Of a stretch of 64,000 bases of DNA, positions 25,599-34,489 are shown one piece after another. This DNA comes from Longimicrobiales bacterium (GTDB lineage Bacteria > Gemmatimonadota > Gemmatimonadetes > Longimicrobiales > Gaopeijiaceae): assembly GCA_029245345.1 (NCBI GenBank), contig JAQWPM010000013.1:39699-103698 (forward strand), given 5' to 3'. The notes beneath the pieces were generated by a model. That model saw nothing but the letters and a program-made list of their open reading frames with translations. It was not told the DNA's origin and searched no databases. Numbering within the stretch: position 1 is the first letter of the stretch; each line of letters starts with the position of its first letter. The position numbers and the translations under genes are program-made.

Positions 25599-27421
25599 CC
25601 TCTGCTGTCCTGCGTTTCGCCACTCGGGGGCTCGTTCTCGCCCTTCTGACGAGTGCGCTGGCCCCAGGTGTGTCCGCACAAGAAATCAGCGCGCGCGCGT
25701 TCTTGTCTCCCGGCACCACGGTCGGTCTCGGCCAATCGTTCGTGCTCAATGTCGAAGTGACCGGAGCTCAACGCATCGACAATGATCCTGTGATCCCGAC
25801 GCTCACTGGATTTGCTCAGTATCTCGGTTCCGGCTCGTCCACGAACATGCAGATGGGCGGTGGCCGCACCATCGTGTCCCTGACGATCCAGTATCGGTAC
25901 CAGGCGCTCGTTGAAGGGACTTTCGCGATACCACCCGTCGACGTTGTCGTGGGTGGTGAGACGCTCCGAACGGAGGCGCTCCAGCTCATCATTTCATCAG
26001 CTCCGCCGCCCCAGCAGCAGGATAGGCGCGCAGTAGGAGGCGGTGCTCAGGAGGTCGGTCCGGAGGATCTGTTCGTGACTGCCGAAGCGTCCCGGACCAC
26101 AGTGCGAGACGGCGAGCCTCTTGTTGTCGAATACCGCATTTGGACCAGCGTGGACGTGAGTCAGTACAGCTTCACCTCACTGCCGGAGCCCCAGGGGTTT
26201 TGGGTCGAGGACATCACCCCGGCCGGGCAGCCCCAGGTTGAGCAGAGGACTCGGAACGGCCGCGAGTATGCATCCGCCGTGATTCGGCGGGTCGCCATGG
26301 TGCCGACAGGCTCGGGGCCACGTACGCTCGATCCTCTCGGGATCGAAGCGCAGGTTCGGGTACGGAACAGCCGTGACCCGTTCGAGGGAGTCTTCGGGCG
26401 GTCGTCCTTGTTCGGCACTTCGGTCGTTCCCATTTCGGTGCTCTCGAACCCGATCGAGTTGGACATCCAGGCGCTGCCGGAAGGGGCTCCGCAGCCGTTC
26501 TCGGGTGTCGTGGGGGCGCTGTCGGTGACGTCGAGCCTGGATCGGGACTCAGTCGCTGCGAACGATGCAGTGACGCTGACCGTCATCGTTTCGGGGCGAG
26601 GAAATATCAGGGGTGTGCCCGCCCCCGAACTCAATGTACCGCCCGACTTCGAAGTGTTCCCGCCTGAGATTTCTCAGGTCACGAATGCGTCGACGTCAGG
26701 GGTCACTGGGTCTAAGACGTTCGAATTCGTGATGATTCCCAGAGTGGGCGGCTCGAGGGCCATCCCTTCCATCGAGATGGGTTACTTCGACCTCGCAGCG
26801 GGTGAGTACCGCACGGCGGCCTCAGATCCGTTGCCGTTGACGATCGCGGCGGTGGGCGATGCTTCGTATGGATTCAGCCGACTGAACATTGATCCTCAGC
26901 GTCAGGACATCCGCTTCATTCGTCTCGACGTGCCGGTGTTGCGACGTATGGACCAGAACATCTTTTCGGGGGCTGCATTCTGGATGTTGGCGTTGCTGCC
27001 TCTGATGGGGATCGCTGGAGCTCTGGGGCTTCGCAAGCACCAGGACAGGCTCTTGGGTGACGTCGCGTATGCCCGGGGACGAAGTGCCGGCAAGGTCGCC
27101 AAGAAGCGGCTGACCGAAGCACGGCGCCTCGCCGGGAAGTCGGATTATCGTGCCTTCTATGCCGAGGTGGCTCGCGCCCTCAGGGGGTTGGTCGCGGATA
27201 AGCTCAACGTCGCCGAGGCCGGCATGCAGATGAATGATCTAGAAGCAGGCGTGAAACGGGCAGGCGTTGCGGACGCCCAAGTCTCGGAGCTCCGCTCCTG
27301 TTTGGAGCTTTGCGACCGACAGCGGTTCGCCCCGCCATCGGACGATCCTGGGGAAAAGACCCGGCTGCTGGATCGCGTGGGGGGCCTTATGACGGCTCTC
27401 GATCGAGAGATTCGGCGATGA
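25592..27421 (+). CDS. batD: BatD family protein (oxygen-tolerance domain)
   Basis: This 609-residue protein has a signal peptide (about 1-29), a series of beta-sandwich domains typical of BatD (SRTTVRDGEPLVVEYRIWT, GNIRGVPAPELNVPPDFEVFPPE), a membrane helix near residues 455-475, and a cytoplasmic helical C-terminus resembling the DUF4381-type end (YAEVARALRGLVADKLN). BatD proteins are membrane-anchored parts of Bat complexes and their mechanism is not known. It starts with GTG at 25592, overlapping the batC stop by seven bases, and its stop overlaps the next start. Confidence 0.9.
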   Translation: MVASAVLRFATRGLVLALLTSALAPGVSAQEISARAFLSPGTTVGLGQSFVLNVEVTGAQRIDNDPVIPTLTGFAQYLGSGSSTNMQMGGGRTIVSLTIQYRYQALVEGTFAIPPVDVVVGGETLRTEALQLIISSAPPPQQQDRRAVGGGAQEVGPEDLFVTAEASRTTVRDGEPLVVEYRIWTSVDVSQYSFTSLPEPQGFWVEDITPAGQPQVEQRTRNGREYASAVIRRVAMVPTGSGPRTLDPLGIEAQVRVRNSRDPFEGVFGRSSLFGTSVVPISVLSNPIELDIQALPEGAPQPFSGVVGALSVTSSLDRDSVAANDAVTLTVIVSGRGNIRGVPAPELNVPPDFEVFPPEISQVTNASTSGVTGSKTFEFVMIPRVGGSRAIPSIEMGYFDLAAGEYRTAASDPLPLTIAAVGDASYGFSRLNIDPQRQDIRFIRLDVPVLRRMDQNIFSGAAFWMLALLPLMGIAGALGLRKHQDRLLGDVAYARGRSAGKVAKKRLTEARRLAGKSDYRAFYAEVARALRGLVADKLNVAEAGMQMNDLEAGVKRAGVADAQVSELRSCLELCDRQRFAPPSDDPGEKTRLLDRVGGLMTALDREIRR

Positions 27422-28176
27422 GCGTGCGTTGGCTTCTCGTATTGCTCGTGGCTGTCGGCGCACCGCAGGTGGCGCACGGCCAAGATGAGCTGTTCCAGCA
27501 GGGCAATCAGTTCTACCAAGCTGAAGACTGGAGTGAGGCGATCTCGGCATACGAGAATCTCCTCGCTGCCGGATTCGAAGGCGCAGACCTCTACTACAAC
27601 CTGGGTAACGCGTACTTCAAAAAGGGTGAGCTCGGGCGCTCCATCCTGAATTGGGAGCGCGCAGCGGCGATTCAGCCTGGAGAGCCCGACCTGAGGGCGA
27701 ACCTAGACCTTGCCGGATCCCTGACCATCGACGTGATCGAACCGCTTCCAGAATTCTGGTTGTTGGGCGTGTGGTCTTGGTGGCTGCACCTCATCCCGTA
27801 CACCGCGCTCGTACTCTTCGTGGGCGGGTCGTGGCTTTTGCTGGTCGGTGGGAGTATCACGCGCATTCTGGGACGTTCTGATGGCTCGAGCCGATGGGGC
27901 ACTCGCGCCGCTTCGGTCGGGGCCGTGGTTTTGGTCTTGGCTGGGGCGAACCTGGTCGTGCGCGAACTGGGACTGGGTCAGGCGGATCGCGGTGTGATCC
28001 TACTGGAGGCCGTCCAGGTTCGATCGGCGCCGTCCGAAGATGAGGACCTGACTTTGTTCGAGATCCACGAGGGGACGCGCGTGCGCATCGATCAGCGTGC
28101 GGGTCTGTGGGCTGAGATCGTGCTGGAGGATGGAAAAGTGGGGTGGGTGCCAGTGGAGGCGATGGAGGTCATCTGA
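27418..28176 (+). CDS. batE: BatE-like TPR and SH3-domain membrane protein
   Basis: This is a 252-residue protein: signal peptide (WLLVLLVAVGAPQVAHGQ), two TPR units (about 25-95, LYYNLGNAYFKKGELGRSILNWERAA), two membrane helices (about 118-150 and 160-185), then an SH3-like domain (VQVRSAPSEDEDLTLFEIHEGTRVRI to GKVGWVPVEAMEVI). This is the BatE layout and closes the cluster. The start at 27418 (ATGA overlap with batD) opens the signal peptide; an earlier in-frame start at 27310 lies inside batD and is unlikely. Confidence 0.88.
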   Translation: MSVRWLLVLLVAVGAPQVAHGQDELFQQGNQFYQAEDWSEAISAYENLLAAGFEGADLYYNLGNAYFKKGELGRSILNWERAAAIQPGEPDLRANLDLAGSLTIDVIEPLPEFWLLGVWSWWLHLIPYTALVLFVGGSWLLLVGGSITRILGRSDGSSRWGTRAASVGAVVLVLAGANLVVRELGLGQADRGVILLEAVQVRSAPSEDEDLTLFEIHEGTRVRIDQRAGLWAEIVLEDGKVGWVPVEAMEVI

Positions 28177-28289
28177 CGCGAGGCGGCGTCACTGGTCGTC
28201 GAGTCGGTCGACGGAGGTGGGCGTCCTAGTGGAGGTCCGTCGCTACCTGACGAGTACAACGCAGAGTTCCGAAACCTCCTAGGGAAGGA

Positions 28290-28412
28290 ATGACCGCGTT
28301 GGAGATCCGCGACTTCTTGGCGGGTCAGTTCACGCCGTTACCCGTGGAGGATCTCATGGCAGTTTTTCGGTCGTCCGAGGCCGCAGGTGCGATCCGGCTG
28401 GTGCGCCGATAG
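28290..28412 (+). CDS. possible 40-residue peptide or remnant of a larger gene
   Basis: ATG at 28290 directly after AGGGAAGGA opens 40 codons (start MTALEIRDFLAGQFTPLPVE, end AAGAIRLVRR). The frame before it reads PSLPDEYNAEFRNLLGKE and stops with TGA overlapping this ATG. Read through with one base change, the two halves would make one continuous helical segment, like a C-terminal winged-helix end of a larger protein. I cannot name the family. It may be a small coupled peptide or the last piece of a lost gene. The rest of 28177-28416 holds nothing else that I recognise. Confidence 0.35.
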   Translation: MTALEIRDFLAGQFTPLPVEDLMAVFRSSEAAGAIRLVRR

Positions 28413-28416
28413 GGCG

Positions 28417-29556
28417 CTAGAAGACGTTGTCCTCGACAGGCACGTCTTTTCCGAATCGGTCGTGACCGAAGAGGCTCACGTCGACGGTATGGGATTGTCC
28501 GTCCACGATGATCTCAGAAACAGCGAGACCGGTCACCGGAGCGTGCATGATGCCGTGGCCGGAGAAGCCACATGCATCGATCCACCCCTCCACTCCCGGG
28601 TGGGGTCCGATGATCGGGCTGTTATCCGGACTCACGCCGTAGTAACCCCACCAGCTTCCTTTCATGTCGACGCCGAGGTCTTCCCACCAAGGGAAGCGGT
28701 CCACGCCCTTGAGGAGCACTGTTTCGAGCCATTCCGGGTCGATGCCTTCGGTGAAACCGAAGTCCTGCTTCAGATTGTCGAGTCCGAAGAGCACACGATC
28801 TCCTTCGCTTCGGACGTATACACCAGTGGCGGTGTCGATGGTGAGCGGGTAGGTCCGCTCGTCCGTGATGGGTGCGCTGAGGAAGATTTGGATGCGCTTG
28901 GGCCCAACGGGCACGTCGAGCCCTGCGAATCCACCCAGGGCTCCAGACCATGCCCCGGCGGCGTTCACCACGTACGGGGCCTCATAGGTGGACTCGTCCG
29001 TCCCGATCCGCCAATTCTCGGCGGTCCGTTCAACCGAGGTGACTTCAGACCCGAATCGGAAGTCGACTCCCGAACCTCGTCCCATAGAAACCCAAGCGTG
29101 CGTTGCCATGTGCGGATCGATCACGCCGTCCCACGGACCGTACGTAGCCCCTGCGACTCCCTCCGTGGAGAAGGGCACGAAGCGCTGCGCGTCCTCCGGC
29201 GAGAAGACCTCAACCGGTGCGCCGAGGCTCCGTTGGAGCTCGACGCTTTCGAGGTGTTGCTCCCAGCGTTCGTGCGGGACAACCAAGAGATACCCGATGT
29301 CTGAATACCCGACGTCGTATCCCAAACGTTCTTTGAAGGAGCGATAGAAGGGGAGGGAGTACATCGACAGGCGGATGTTGGCTTCCGTTGTGAACTGAAC
29401 ACGAACGCCGGCGGCGCTCTTACCGGTAGAGCCCATGGCGGGCGCCGATTCTCGTTCGAGGACGGTGACCCTCAGGCCCCGCTCAGCCAGATGCCACGCG
29501 ATCGAGGCGCCCATGATGCCTGCGCCGACTACGATGACATCCGAACTTTGGCTCAA
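28417..29556 (-). CDS. FAD-dependent oxidoreductase (DadA/sarcosine-oxidase-like)
   Basis: This 379-residue FAD protein begins with a Rossmann motif VIVVGAGIMGASIAWHLAERGL and the FAD-ribose glutamate in VLERE. The C-terminal part has WWGYYGVSPDNSPIIGPHP and GFSGHGIMHAPVTGLAVSE, typical of the D-amino-acid/sarcosine oxidase (DAO) superfamily. It oxidises an amine or amino acid to an imine, with electrons going to oxygen or a carrier. No signal peptide is present, so it is cytoplasmic. It is last in an operon after an amidohydrolase and an M14 peptidase, with an ATGA overlap, which suggests it handles an amino acid released by them. The exact substrate is unknown. Confidence 0.9.
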   Translation of the reverse strand: MSQSSDVIVVGAGIMGASIAWHLAERGLRVTVLERESAPAMGSTGKSAAGVRVQFTTEANIRLSMYSLPFYRSFKERLGYDVGYSDIGYLLVVPHERWEQHLESVELQRSLGAPVEVFSPEDAQRFVPFSTEGVAGATYGPWDGVIDPHMATHAWVSMGRGSGVDFRFGSEVTSVERTAENWRIGTDESTYEAPYVVNAAGAWSGALGGFAGLDVPVGPKRIQIFLSAPITDERTYPLTIDTATGVYVRSEGDRVLFGLDNLKQDFGFTEGIDPEWLETVLLKGVDRFPWWEDLGVDMKGSWWGYYGVSPDNSPIIGPHPGVEGWIDACGFSGHGIMHAPVTGLAVSEIIVDGQSHTVDVSLFGHDRFGKDVPVEDNVF

Positions 29557-31019
29557 CGGACGCCGGCCCAGCCCTTCACGGAGTCGAAGAGTTTCGCCGA
29601 GTCGTAGGCCACTCCGTCCTTGAAGACGATTCGCATGCGGCGGAACTGCTCGATGTCTGTGGTCACGTCTCCGTTGATCAGAACTAGATCTGCCCGCTTG
29701 CCGGCTTCGATCGTACCGATCTCATCGTCCTGCCCCAGGTAGATTGCCCCGTTCTTGGTAGACACCTCGACGGCTTCTTCCACGGTGAGGCCCATCTCAA
29801 TAAGGAGTTGGATCGCACGCTGGTTCGCGTATCCGGGCACGACGTCTCCGCCACCCGTGGGGTCTGTGCCCACGACTAGGAAGCCCCCTCGATCGTAGAA
29901 CGCCTTCTCCATCTCCATGTAACGATGGAGCAGGGCCGTTGCTGGATTGTCTTCACGTTGTGCGTTCCGCTCAACGCGAGCCATCACTGACTCGTGGAGC
30001 TCGGGGAGCATCGCCTGCTGCGCGCCGTAGGGCGGAGCAGGACGCCCGCTAGCACGGCGTTCCACGACCGTGAGGGTGGAGGTGAGCGCCACACCTGATT
30101 CGATCAGGTGGTCAACAACGTCCGTGAACTCAGGAGCGTCCAGGTCGAGGTCGAGGTAACGCAGGTCCTGCCCTCGAGGGCACTGGTCCGGCTCCTTGTT
30201 CTGTACCCAGTCGGTCGCGGCGAAGAAGCCATGCTCCAGGTTGTCGATGCCAAGGTCGGCCGCTTCCTGGTAGGTGATCGAACACAGGTGCCCGGTGACC
30301 TTCGCGCCGCGCGCGTGCGCCGCCTCGATGCCGGCACCTAGCGTTTCGCGCGTGATCAGGTTGTACGCCTTGAACGACGTCGCACCCTGGTCCATCCAGA
30401 AATTCACATGCGCCACCGCCTGCTCCGGAGTTGCGAGCTGAGGGAAGGATCGAATGAAGCCCCCAGGGCCCTCCAGATAGGGCCCCGTCACGTCCATGTG
30501 GGGTCCGGGAATCCGGCCCGCTTCAATGAGGCGGCGGGTGCTGAGATCCGAGTACGGGTCGACACTTCCGCCGGTGCGCATTGTCGTTACGCCGCCCGCC
30601 AAGTACAGCGGTGGGAAGGACTGCTCGTTCGTGTTGTACCGCGCCTGACCCGACGGGTAGAACATGTGCTCGTGTAGCATCACCAGGCCGGGGATCAGCG
30701 TCTGGCCGCTGCCGTCGAAGATTCGAGTCCCCGGCGACACAGGCAGTTCGGTGCCCGCCGGCGCCACGGCGGAGATGCGGTCGCCATCAATCAGCACCGA
30801 GGCGCCCCGCTGTGCAGGAGCCCCTGTGCCGTCGATCAGGGTGACGTTTCGAATCAGCACCTGATCGTTCTCGAAGCTGACGAACTCGCGCACCTGTGGG
30901 GACAGAGCGTCTAGTGTCTGAGCGTCGAGCGCAGTCGGTGTTGTCAGTGCCGTCACCATGCCGATCGAAAGAACAGCCACTGCGGCGATTCGGGCCGCCT
31001 CTCGCGTCCAGCGGATCAT
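29553..31019 (-). CDS. exported amidohydrolase (imidazolonepropionase-like)
   Basis: This 488-residue protein has a signal peptide (VLSIGMVTALTTPTALDAQ) and a complete metal-dependent amidohydrolase site: HEH after LIPGLVML, the candidate carbamylated lysine in TSFKAY, histidines in TGHLC and NLEHGF, and the late aspartate in VVGTDPTGGG. The C-terminal EIGTIEAGKRADLVLINGD closes the beta-sandwich. Relatives annotated as prolidase-like or imidazolonepropionase-like cleave cyclic or peptide amide bonds. It overlaps both operon neighbours by four bases. Periplasmic location with an M14 carboxypeptidase-like protein points to peptide processing. Confidence 0.9.
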   Translation of the reverse strand: MIRWTREAARIAAVAVLSIGMVTALTTPTALDAQTLDALSPQVREFVSFENDQVLIRNVTLIDGTGAPAQRGASVLIDGDRISAVAPAGTELPVSPGTRIFDGSGQTLIPGLVMLHEHMFYPSGQARYNTNEQSFPPLYLAGGVTTMRTGGSVDPYSDLSTRRLIEAGRIPGPHMDVTGPYLEGPGGFIRSFPQLATPEQAVAHVNFWMDQGATSFKAYNLITRETLGAGIEAAHARGAKVTGHLCSITYQEAADLGIDNLEHGFFAATDWVQNKEPDQCPRGQDLRYLDLDLDAPEFTDVVDHLIESGVALTSTLTVVERRASGRPAPPYGAQQAMLPELHESVMARVERNAQREDNPATALLHRYMEMEKAFYDRGGFLVVGTDPTGGGDVVPGYANQRAIQLLIEMGLTVEEAVEVSTKNGAIYLGQDDEIGTIEAGKRADLVLINGDVTTDIEQFRRMRIVFKDGVAYDSAKLFDSVKGWAGVR

Positions 31020-33823
31020 GATATCGGCCTACCTGGACGTGGCTGCGCGCCGGCCAGATAGATCCCGTTGAACAAGAACTGGAAGGTCCCGTGCGGCTGA
31101 CCACGCATCGTGATCTCCGGACCGAACAAGAACAGGTTGCCTTCACCAACTTTGGCCTCGGCCATCGCGAGGCCTCCGTTCAGCCGGTGCTGCCCCCACG
31201 CCCACCCGCTGCGTAGCGGAGCATCGGAATCGAACCAGGCGATCGGGTTGACTCCGGCGGCGACGGCTGCCGGCCCAAGCCGCATTACGGGTGAGTTGCT
31301 GAAGAAGACGTCGAGCTCACTCGGCATCCCGAAGGCGAGCGGTCGTGTGTTGTCGACCTTCACCCGGAGTACCGATCCCGGGACGTAGTAGTCCTCCTCA
31401 CCAAGAGCCTGACCTTCTCCGTCCACGATGTGATTGCTCAGCGGTAACCCGGCGTGTTGGGCCATCGCGATCGAGGAGCCGATGGCCACCACCGTGCCGC
31501 CTTCCTCCATGAACTCCACCAACTCCGGCACAGTCTCTGCGACGGTCACGTTCCCGAGCATGTGTTGATACTCGTCCGGGATCGACTCTTCGTCCGGACC
31601 GGCGCCGAAGATCGCGAAGCCATCGCCACCCCCACCGTCCTGAGCGGGGATCGCCCCCGTCACGAATACGATGACGTCGAAGTTGTCACGGAGATCACCG
31701 GCGTTCAGGTCGTCCGGGTAGACCATCTCGTAGGGGAACTCGAATTGTTCGAAGAGCCAGCGAGTCCACCCCGATGGCATTGAGCCACCGTAGCGGTCCC
31801 ACAGACCGACTCGCACCGTGTTCAAGGCCAGCATGGCCGATGTGGGTGTGGAAGAGACCCCGGTTGCTGAGATGCCAAGCTCGGCTCCCCATTCAGCCAG
31901 TCTGTCCGCAACCCCGCTCGCGGCGGGGACCCATACGGTCCCGGCAGGGAAGGTCCTCCCTCCCATGGTGGCGGGCTCGGTGATCCAACTCACCTCCATA
32001 CCTTCTTCCAACAGACGGTTCGTGATGATCGACACGTCGTTCGCGGCGTGGTTGAGCATGTACCCGACCGCCCCCGTCGCATTTGCCACGATCCCTGCAG
32101 GCGGCCTGGCCATCCCCTCTACTTTTTCGAACGGTCCATCAAATCCCTCGAGGATCCGGTCGAAGTCGATGCCCATCTGATATGCGAGTGTGTACCCAGC
32201 GTTGTCGTACGGAGCGACCGGCGGCCCTCCCTCATACTTGAAATCGTTCGGGTGATCCTGCGGCTCGAACATGTCGAGCACGTGCCCGCGATAAGCCTGC
32301 GCAGACTTGACGACCCAAGAGTTGGCCGGGTAGCTCGTGCCCATCACATCGAAGTCGCGAGTCGCCCGGTGCGCCGTGACCCCGTTCTTGATCAGCGTGT
32401 TCACGAACTTCGTAGCGGTCGGGAAGTCGGCCTGATCGGAGCGGAGGATGTAGCCACGCGGATCGCGGTCCTCTGGCTTCCTGAGTTCGTCGAAGTATTC
32501 GGTGGGTGAACCCATCGAGAAGTAGCCGGCTAGGGCTCCCGTCTGAGGTCCCACAAAACGCTCTTCCGCGTTGTTCTCGGCGAGCACATCCCCGAGCGCT
32601 GCCATGCGAGACGGTGTGACCCGCCACGTGTCCGTGTTGCCCTTCGCGATCTGGTTGGATCCAGCCTTCCAGATGTTCATAAGCAACTGCTCACGATAAC
32701 GCGACGCGTAGTCCAGCACGGCTCGGTTCGCGGTCACGGAGTAATCGATCGATTGCCGGAAGTGCCACGGCTGCGGCTCGATGGGGAGGAGGTAGTCTCC
32801 GTCCGGCATGATGCGGCTCGGAATGAACGGCACCGTAATAGGGGTCGGATTCCCCTGCGTCTCTGTGAGAAGCCCGACGATGTTGTGGAAGTAGGCGGTC
32901 GTTCGCAGTCCACCGTTCCACCAGGTCGAGAAGGGACCACCTTCGCGCATGGTTACACCCGGCTTGTCTTCGAAGATGAAGCGAGACTGCATGGCCATTC
33001 CGACCTGCTCGATGCCTGACAGCACGAGGGGGTCGATGTTGTAGTTGGCAGGATACCGGAAGGGTGGAGCCCACATGATGGCGCCCGCCGGACCGATCTG
33101 GTGGTGGTTGTACATGATCTGTGGCATCCAATCGATGTACAGGACGCGCGCCATGTTCTCCGTCTCGGGCTGAGACACGAGATACGAGTCCCGATTATTG
33201 TCGTGGCCCACGTACTTCTGATACAGGGTCGGGATGCCGCCGGTGGTCCGCTCCAGAGGGTCGTCCTCCCGCATGTACCAGTCACCGAGCAACTCATGGC
33301 CGTCCGGGTTCGCGTGCGTGAAGAGGATGATGACGTCGTCCAGGAGGCGCATAGTCTCGGTGTCCGTGCCGCTTGCCATTTGGTACAGCGTCTCAGTGAG
33401 CTGCTGAGCGCCTAGGACCTCCGAAGCGTGCAGACCCCCGTCGATCCAGATCACGGCTTTTCCCTCAGCCGCCAGTTCTCGGGCAGCAGCCTCGTCCAGC
33501 CCCTCCGCGAGCGCGAGACGACGCGAGATCTGTCGGTATTCCTCGAGTCGCGCCTGGTTGGCCGGAGACGTGACAATGGCCATCATCTGCGGGCGATCCT
33601 CAGCCGTGCGGCCGATCTCGTCGAGCACGACGCGATCCGACTCTCGTTCCAGGGTGTGCCAGTAGGCCATGTGCTGCGTGTAGTTGGGCAACTGGTAGTC
33701 CGCACCGATTTCGTGGCCGAAGTGTTCCTCCGGCGGCGTAACGGACTGTGCGCTGAGGGGGGCGCTGGCTACGAAAAGCAGGGTGGCGGCGGTGAAGATG
33801 CCGCACGGGCGGTAGGCGTTCAT
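31016..33823 (-). CDS. large exported M14-type zinc carboxypeptidase
   Basis: This 935-residue protein has a signal peptide (residues 5-26, ending PLSAQ) and an M14 carboxypeptidase domain: zinc ligands H132 and E135 in DGGLHASEV, the third ligand near the NHHQIGP segment, and substrate-binding HDNNRDSY. The second half (about 430-935) is a long extension containing an amidotransferase-like alpha/beta region (VIVFVTGAIPAQDGG, EEGGTVVAIGSSIAMA), as in many Gemmatimonadota M14 proteins. The open frame extends upstream to 34021, but ATG 33823 opens the signal peptide. It is the first gene of the operon with the amidohydrolase and DadA-like oxidase. Confidence 0.9.
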   Translation of the reverse strand: MNAYRPCGIFTAATLLFVASAPLSAQSVTPPEEHFGHEIGADYQLPNYTQHMAYWHTLERESDRVVLDEIGRTAEDRPQMMAIVTSPANQARLEEYRQISRRLALAEGLDEAAARELAAEGKAVIWIDGGLHASEVLGAQQLTETLYQMASGTDTETMRLLDDVIILFTHANPDGHELLGDWYMREDDPLERTTGGIPTLYQKYVGHDNNRDSYLVSQPETENMARVLYIDWMPQIMYNHHQIGPAGAIMWAPPFRYPANYNIDPLVLSGIEQVGMAMQSRFIFEDKPGVTMREGGPFSTWWNGGLRTTAYFHNIVGLLTETQGNPTPITVPFIPSRIMPDGDYLLPIEPQPWHFRQSIDYSVTANRAVLDYASRYREQLLMNIWKAGSNQIAKGNTDTWRVTPSRMAALGDVLAENNAEERFVGPQTGALAGYFSMGSPTEYFDELRKPEDRDPRGYILRSDQADFPTATKFVNTLIKNGVTAHRATRDFDVMGTSYPANSWVVKSAQAYRGHVLDMFEPQDHPNDFKYEGGPPVAPYDNAGYTLAYQMGIDFDRILEGFDGPFEKVEGMARPPAGIVANATGAVGYMLNHAANDVSIITNRLLEEGMEVSWITEPATMGGRTFPAGTVWVPAASGVADRLAEWGAELGISATGVSSTPTSAMLALNTVRVGLWDRYGGSMPSGWTRWLFEQFEFPYEMVYPDDLNAGDLRDNFDVIVFVTGAIPAQDGGGGDGFAIFGAGPDEESIPDEYQHMLGNVTVAETVPELVEFMEEGGTVVAIGSSIAMAQHAGLPLSNHIVDGEGQALGEEDYYVPGSVLRVKVDNTRPLAFGMPSELDVFFSNSPVMRLGPAAVAAGVNPIAWFDSDAPLRSGWAWGQHRLNGGLAMAEAKVGEGNLFLFGPEITMRGQPHGTFQFLFNGIYLAGAQPRPGRPIS

Positions 33824-34036
33824 GGGACCCATCGGGATCAAGTTGGCGGAGGGCTGAAGACAGATTGAGCCCTCTTTGAGAGACCCGCCACCCTCCTCTT
33901 CAATCGAGGGGACATGGGGGACGAGCATGGATAACCGTATGGAGAGATCGGGTTTCACGACCAGCACGCGTAAGGCCGCTGCTCGGTTGTGGCCTGATGG
34001 CCTGCCTGCGCGTTCCAGCACGGAGCTGCGGGGCTA

Positions 34037-34465
34037 TTAGCTGCCCGCGGTCTCTTTCGCGCCTTCGAGGATCCAGGTCCGGATCAACTCGATCTGGTCC
34101 GCAGTCAAAGGGTCACCCTCTTCAGGCATAGACCCGTCCGCTACCATGGCCAGGAGAAGACTCTGTTCGTCTTCAGGGTCGATCACGGATCCGAACTCCG
34201 ATCCCATCATCACGCCTTCATACGTCGTGAGATAGAGTCCTGCCTCAGCAATTTCGAAGCCGTTCTCATCCGTTTCCCCGTGGCACTTGATGCAGCTTTT
34301 TTGGAAGATCGGGAGGATGTCCTCCGCGAAGCTTACCGCGACAGTCGGCTCACCTCGGTGACCCTGCGTCGGCGCGCCGACCGGGGATCCCACAACGGCT
34401 AGAGCGATACCAGCTGACGCAGCAAGCGCAGCAACATTTTCGATTCGGGTCCACATCAGGGTCAC
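34037..34465 (-). CDS. exported c-type cytochrome-like protein
   Basis: This 142-residue protein has a signal peptide (AALAASAGIALAVVGSPVGA) and one CxxCH heme site (CIKCHGETDENG), with a distal methionine possible in GSMPEEGDPLTADQIELIRTWI. This matches short Planctomycete-type cytochrome C domains that often accompany DUF1592 or membrane-bound dehydrogenases. GTG at 34465 and ATG at 34456 are both possible starts. It lies 213 bases upstream of the M14 start on the same strand. It may carry electrons in the periplasm; the partner is unknown. Confidence 0.82.
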   Translation of the reverse strand: MTLMWTRIENVAALAASAGIALAVVGSPVGAPTQGHRGEPTVAVSFAEDILPIFQKSCIKCHGETDENGFEIAEAGLYLTTYEGVMMGSEFGSVIDPEDEQSLLLAMVADGSMPEEGDPLTADQIELIRTWILEGAKETAGS

Positions 34466-34489
34466 TACCTTTAATAGCGCGGGGAATTT

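Noticed and set aside
28387..29304. 305-residue plus-strand open frame
   Set aside because: It is antisense to the DadA-like oxidase gene; Arg/Glu/His-rich shadow without motifs.
33824..34021. N-terminal extension of the M14 peptidase
   Set aside because: The extension precedes an evident signal peptide, which must be at the N-terminus.
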